Source: Treponema sp. UBA1798 (GTDB lineage Bacteria > Spirochaetota > Spirochaetia > Treponematales > Treponemataceae). From it: 5,038 bases of DNA. Each line of letters begins with the position of its first letter. Position 1 is the stretch's first letter. The stretch spans positions 1-5,038 of the forward strand of contig DCFS01000223.1 in NCBI GenBank assembly GCA_002319875.1. The letters are read 5' to 3'. Below, in pieces: positions 4,979 to 5,038 of the stretch. Below the pieces are notes generated by a model, which worked only from the letters and a program-made list of their open reading frames with translations, was not told the origin of the DNA and made no database searches. The translations under genes and the position numbers were made by a program.

Positions 4979-5038
4979 CGCGGTACCGGTTGTACATATG
5001 ATCCCTGCTGATGAGCACCAGATAAACGTATGCGTGTC

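Overview
This 5-kb window carries seven coding features, read as ordinary bacterial chromosome of moderate GC (judged by eye). The mix of a hicAB pair, a LemA/TPM membrane operon and a large AAA-ATPase-like/PD-(D/E)XK protein is common in host-associated anaerobes. The secreted TPM protein starts its mature part with a 'VPALNGPVND' stretch that reminds me of treponemal or other spirochaete homologues. A Treponema-like or other gut/oral anaerobe is therefore my best guess, held weakly.

Layout from left to right: (1) 23-682, + strand: a self-contained hicAB toxin-antitoxin module. It has a recognisable promoter, a 16-bp perfect operator-like inverted repeat between the -35 and -10, hicA (TTG start, only 59 codons), hicB with its own strong Shine-Dalgarno site, and a hairpin/T-run terminator. 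(2) 720-3071, - strand: an operon transcribed leftward, lemA, then a two-membrane-span TPM-fold protein (start overlaps the lemA stop in TGATG), then a secreted, tail-anchored TPM protein with a glycine-rich tail. Its promoter is at 3043-3071. The 143-bp spacer between the two TPM genes holds two hairpins, one a 17-bp perfect stem that begins right after the upstream stop codon. (3) 3096-4731, + strand: a divergently transcribed gene for a 527-residue AAA-ATPase-like (PF09820-type) protein with a C-terminal PD-(D/E)XK nuclease-like domain (PF08011-type). Its promoter places the predicted transcription start on the ATG itself, so the mRNA may be leaderless, and an 8-bp inverted repeat straddles its -35. 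(4) 4742-4978, - strand: a convergent DUF2442-type small protein whose reading frame stays open to the window edge.

How the genes fit together: HicA and HicB form a toxin/antitoxin pair with probable autorepression. LemA plus the two TPM proteins look like an envelope-associated operon of unknown exact function. The AAA/PD-(D/E)XK protein and the DUF2442 protein are separate transcription units of the accessory type, so the lemA operon appears flanked by accessory modules. I found no tRNA, rRNA, CRISPR array or insertion sequence. The least explained signals are the operator-like dyads, the leaderless arrangement, the lemA leader hairpin and the large palindrome between the TPM genes.
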